DNA of 6,953 nt from Pseudofrankia asymbiotica (GTDB taxonomy: Bacteria; Actinomycetota; Actinomycetes; Frankiales; Frankiaceae). How positions within the stretch are numbered: the first letter of the stretch is position 1; each line of letters starts with the position of its first letter. The stretch spans positions 35,504 to 42,456 of the forward strand of contig NZ_MOMC01000043.1 of assembly GCF_001983105.1 (NCBI RefSeq), written 5' to 3'. The notes under the pieces were generated by a model. That model was not told the DNA's origin and made no database searches. It was given only the letters and a program-made list of their open reading frames with translations. The position numbers and the translations under genes were made by a program. Of the stretch, positions 6,315-6,953 are shown piece after piece.

Positions 6315-6359
6315 CAGCCTCATGGAGTCCGGGGAGGGCGTGATCCGCGCGGGCCCGGG

Positions 6360-6953
6360 CTATGCCTCGTTCGGCGCGGCCACGCGCGTGGCCGTGACCG
6401 GCAGCCTGCGGACGCCGCGTACGTGGCCGACGGCCCGTTCCGGCGCGTCCCCGGGGGCCACGTCGTACCCGGGAACGACGGCGTGGAACTCCTGGATACC
6501 GACGATCATCGTGCGCCGGGCCAGATGCATGCCCAGGCAGCGATGTGGCCCGATACCGAACGTGAGGTGCCGGATGCCCTCCCGGTCGAAGTCGACCTCG
6601 TCGGGGCGGTCGTAGACGGCCGGGTCCCGCCCGGTCGCCCCGATCACCATCATGATCCTGTCGCCGGCGGCGACGGGCACGCCGCCGATCGTCGTGTCGC
6701 GGGTCGCGGTGCGAGTCGTGCCGGTGACCCCTTCATAGCGAAGGAACTCCTCCACCGCGTTCGGCACCTTGTCGGGGTGGGCGACGAGGACGTCCCGGCG
6801 GTCCGGGTGCTCGGCGAGGTAGCCGAACGCGTTGCCGAGCGTGGCCGTGGTGGTGTCGAGGCTCGCGAGCATCAGCACCACCGACGTCGCGACGACCTCG
6901 TCGTCGGTCAGCGGCCGGTCGCCATAACGTGCCCGCAGCAGATGGCTCATCAC
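6360..6953 (-). CDS. Cytochrome P450, C-terminal half (N-terminus beyond the window)
   Basis: This is a heme-thiolate monooxygenase, soluble and of the bacterial type, that should hydroxylate an organic substrate using O2 and two electrons from a ferredoxin/reductase pair. About 197 of the usual ~400 residues are visible; numbering here starts at the window edge. The I-helix oxygen-activation motif is ASLDTTT (30-36), with Asp33-Thr34 in the acid-alcohol positions. ExxR is Glu69-Phe-Leu-Arg72. The heme loop FGIGPHRCLG (132-141) carries the iron ligand Cys139, and MHLARR follows. Small departures are Ser31, where a glycine is usual in the I-helix, and TGRDP, where NRDP is common before the heme region. 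There is no sign of decay. The gene ends with TAG at 6360-6362. It is followed after about 100 bp by the luciferase-like gene on the same strand. The ferredoxin reductase at 853-2070 is the obvious candidate electron donor, by inference. The substrate is unknown. Confidence 0.95.
   Translation of the reverse strand: MMSHLLRARYGDRPLTDDEVVATSVVLMLASLDTTTATLGNAFGYLAEHPDRRDVLVAHPDKVPNAVEEFLRYEGVTGTTRTATRDTTIGGVPVAAGDRIMMVIGATGRDPAVYDRPDEVDFDREGIRHLTFGIGPHRCLGMHLARRTMIVGIQEFHAVVPGYDVAPGDAPERAVGHVRGVRRLPVTATRVAAPNEA

Noticed and set aside
5279..6343. Plus-strand open frame of 354 codons opposite the luciferase-like gene
   Set aside because: The antisense translation is rich in Arg, Gly and Asp and has no recognisable fold; the minus strand encodes a clear family protein.
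6490..6499. TCCTGGATAC, a 10-bp match to the operator motif
   Set aside because: It lies inside the P450 reading frame, where it is explained by codons for Gly-Ile-Gln-Glu, and the second arm of the palindrome is broken.

Overview
The window comes from a very GC-rich genome, with G or C at nearly every third codon position. It uses GTG starts and tightly spaced genes, and its protein families are typical of catabolically versatile actinomycetes. I would guess Frankia/Pseudofrankia, Pseudonocardia or a mycobacterial relative. The order is inference; nothing here fixes genus or species.

Layout, left to right. A 3-hydroxybutyryl-CoA dehydrogenase gene (minus strand, cut by the left edge) lies divergent to a ferredoxin/rubredoxin reductase gene (plus strand, 853-2070). 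The reductase converges on an aldehyde dehydrogenase gene (minus, 2193-3656), with a strong GC-rich hairpin between them. Upstream of the aldehyde dehydrogenase, all on the minus strand, follow a xylose-isomerase-like TIM-barrel protein (3776-4711), a luciferase-like flavin monooxygenase (4916-6259) and the C-terminal half of a cytochrome P450 (6360 to the right edge). No RNA gene, CRISPR array, insertion sequence or phage feature was seen.

The genes fit an oxidative catabolic cluster. The P450 would hydroxylate an unactivated, probably lipophilic substrate. The reductase would feed it electrons through a ferredoxin that is not in the window. The luciferase-like enzyme would carry out a second, flavin-dependent oxygenation. 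The aldehyde dehydrogenase would make a carboxylate, and the 3-hydroxyacyl-CoA dehydrogenase would act in beta-oxidation of the CoA ester. The set resembles cyclic terpenoid breakdown such as the camphor pathway (P450, reductase, luciferase-like Baeyer-Villiger monooxygenase), but the substrate cannot be read from the sequence.

The most notable feature is regulatory. A near-palindromic motif with core ATCC-A-GGAT, read as TG(A/T)ATCCAGGAT, occurs in four of the five gaps between coding sequences: 806-820, 3741-3752, 4727-4746 and 6298-6314. The only gap without it is the convergent one, which needs no promoter. This points to one transcription factor, encoded elsewhere, controlling every complete gene here as a regulon of individually operated promoters.
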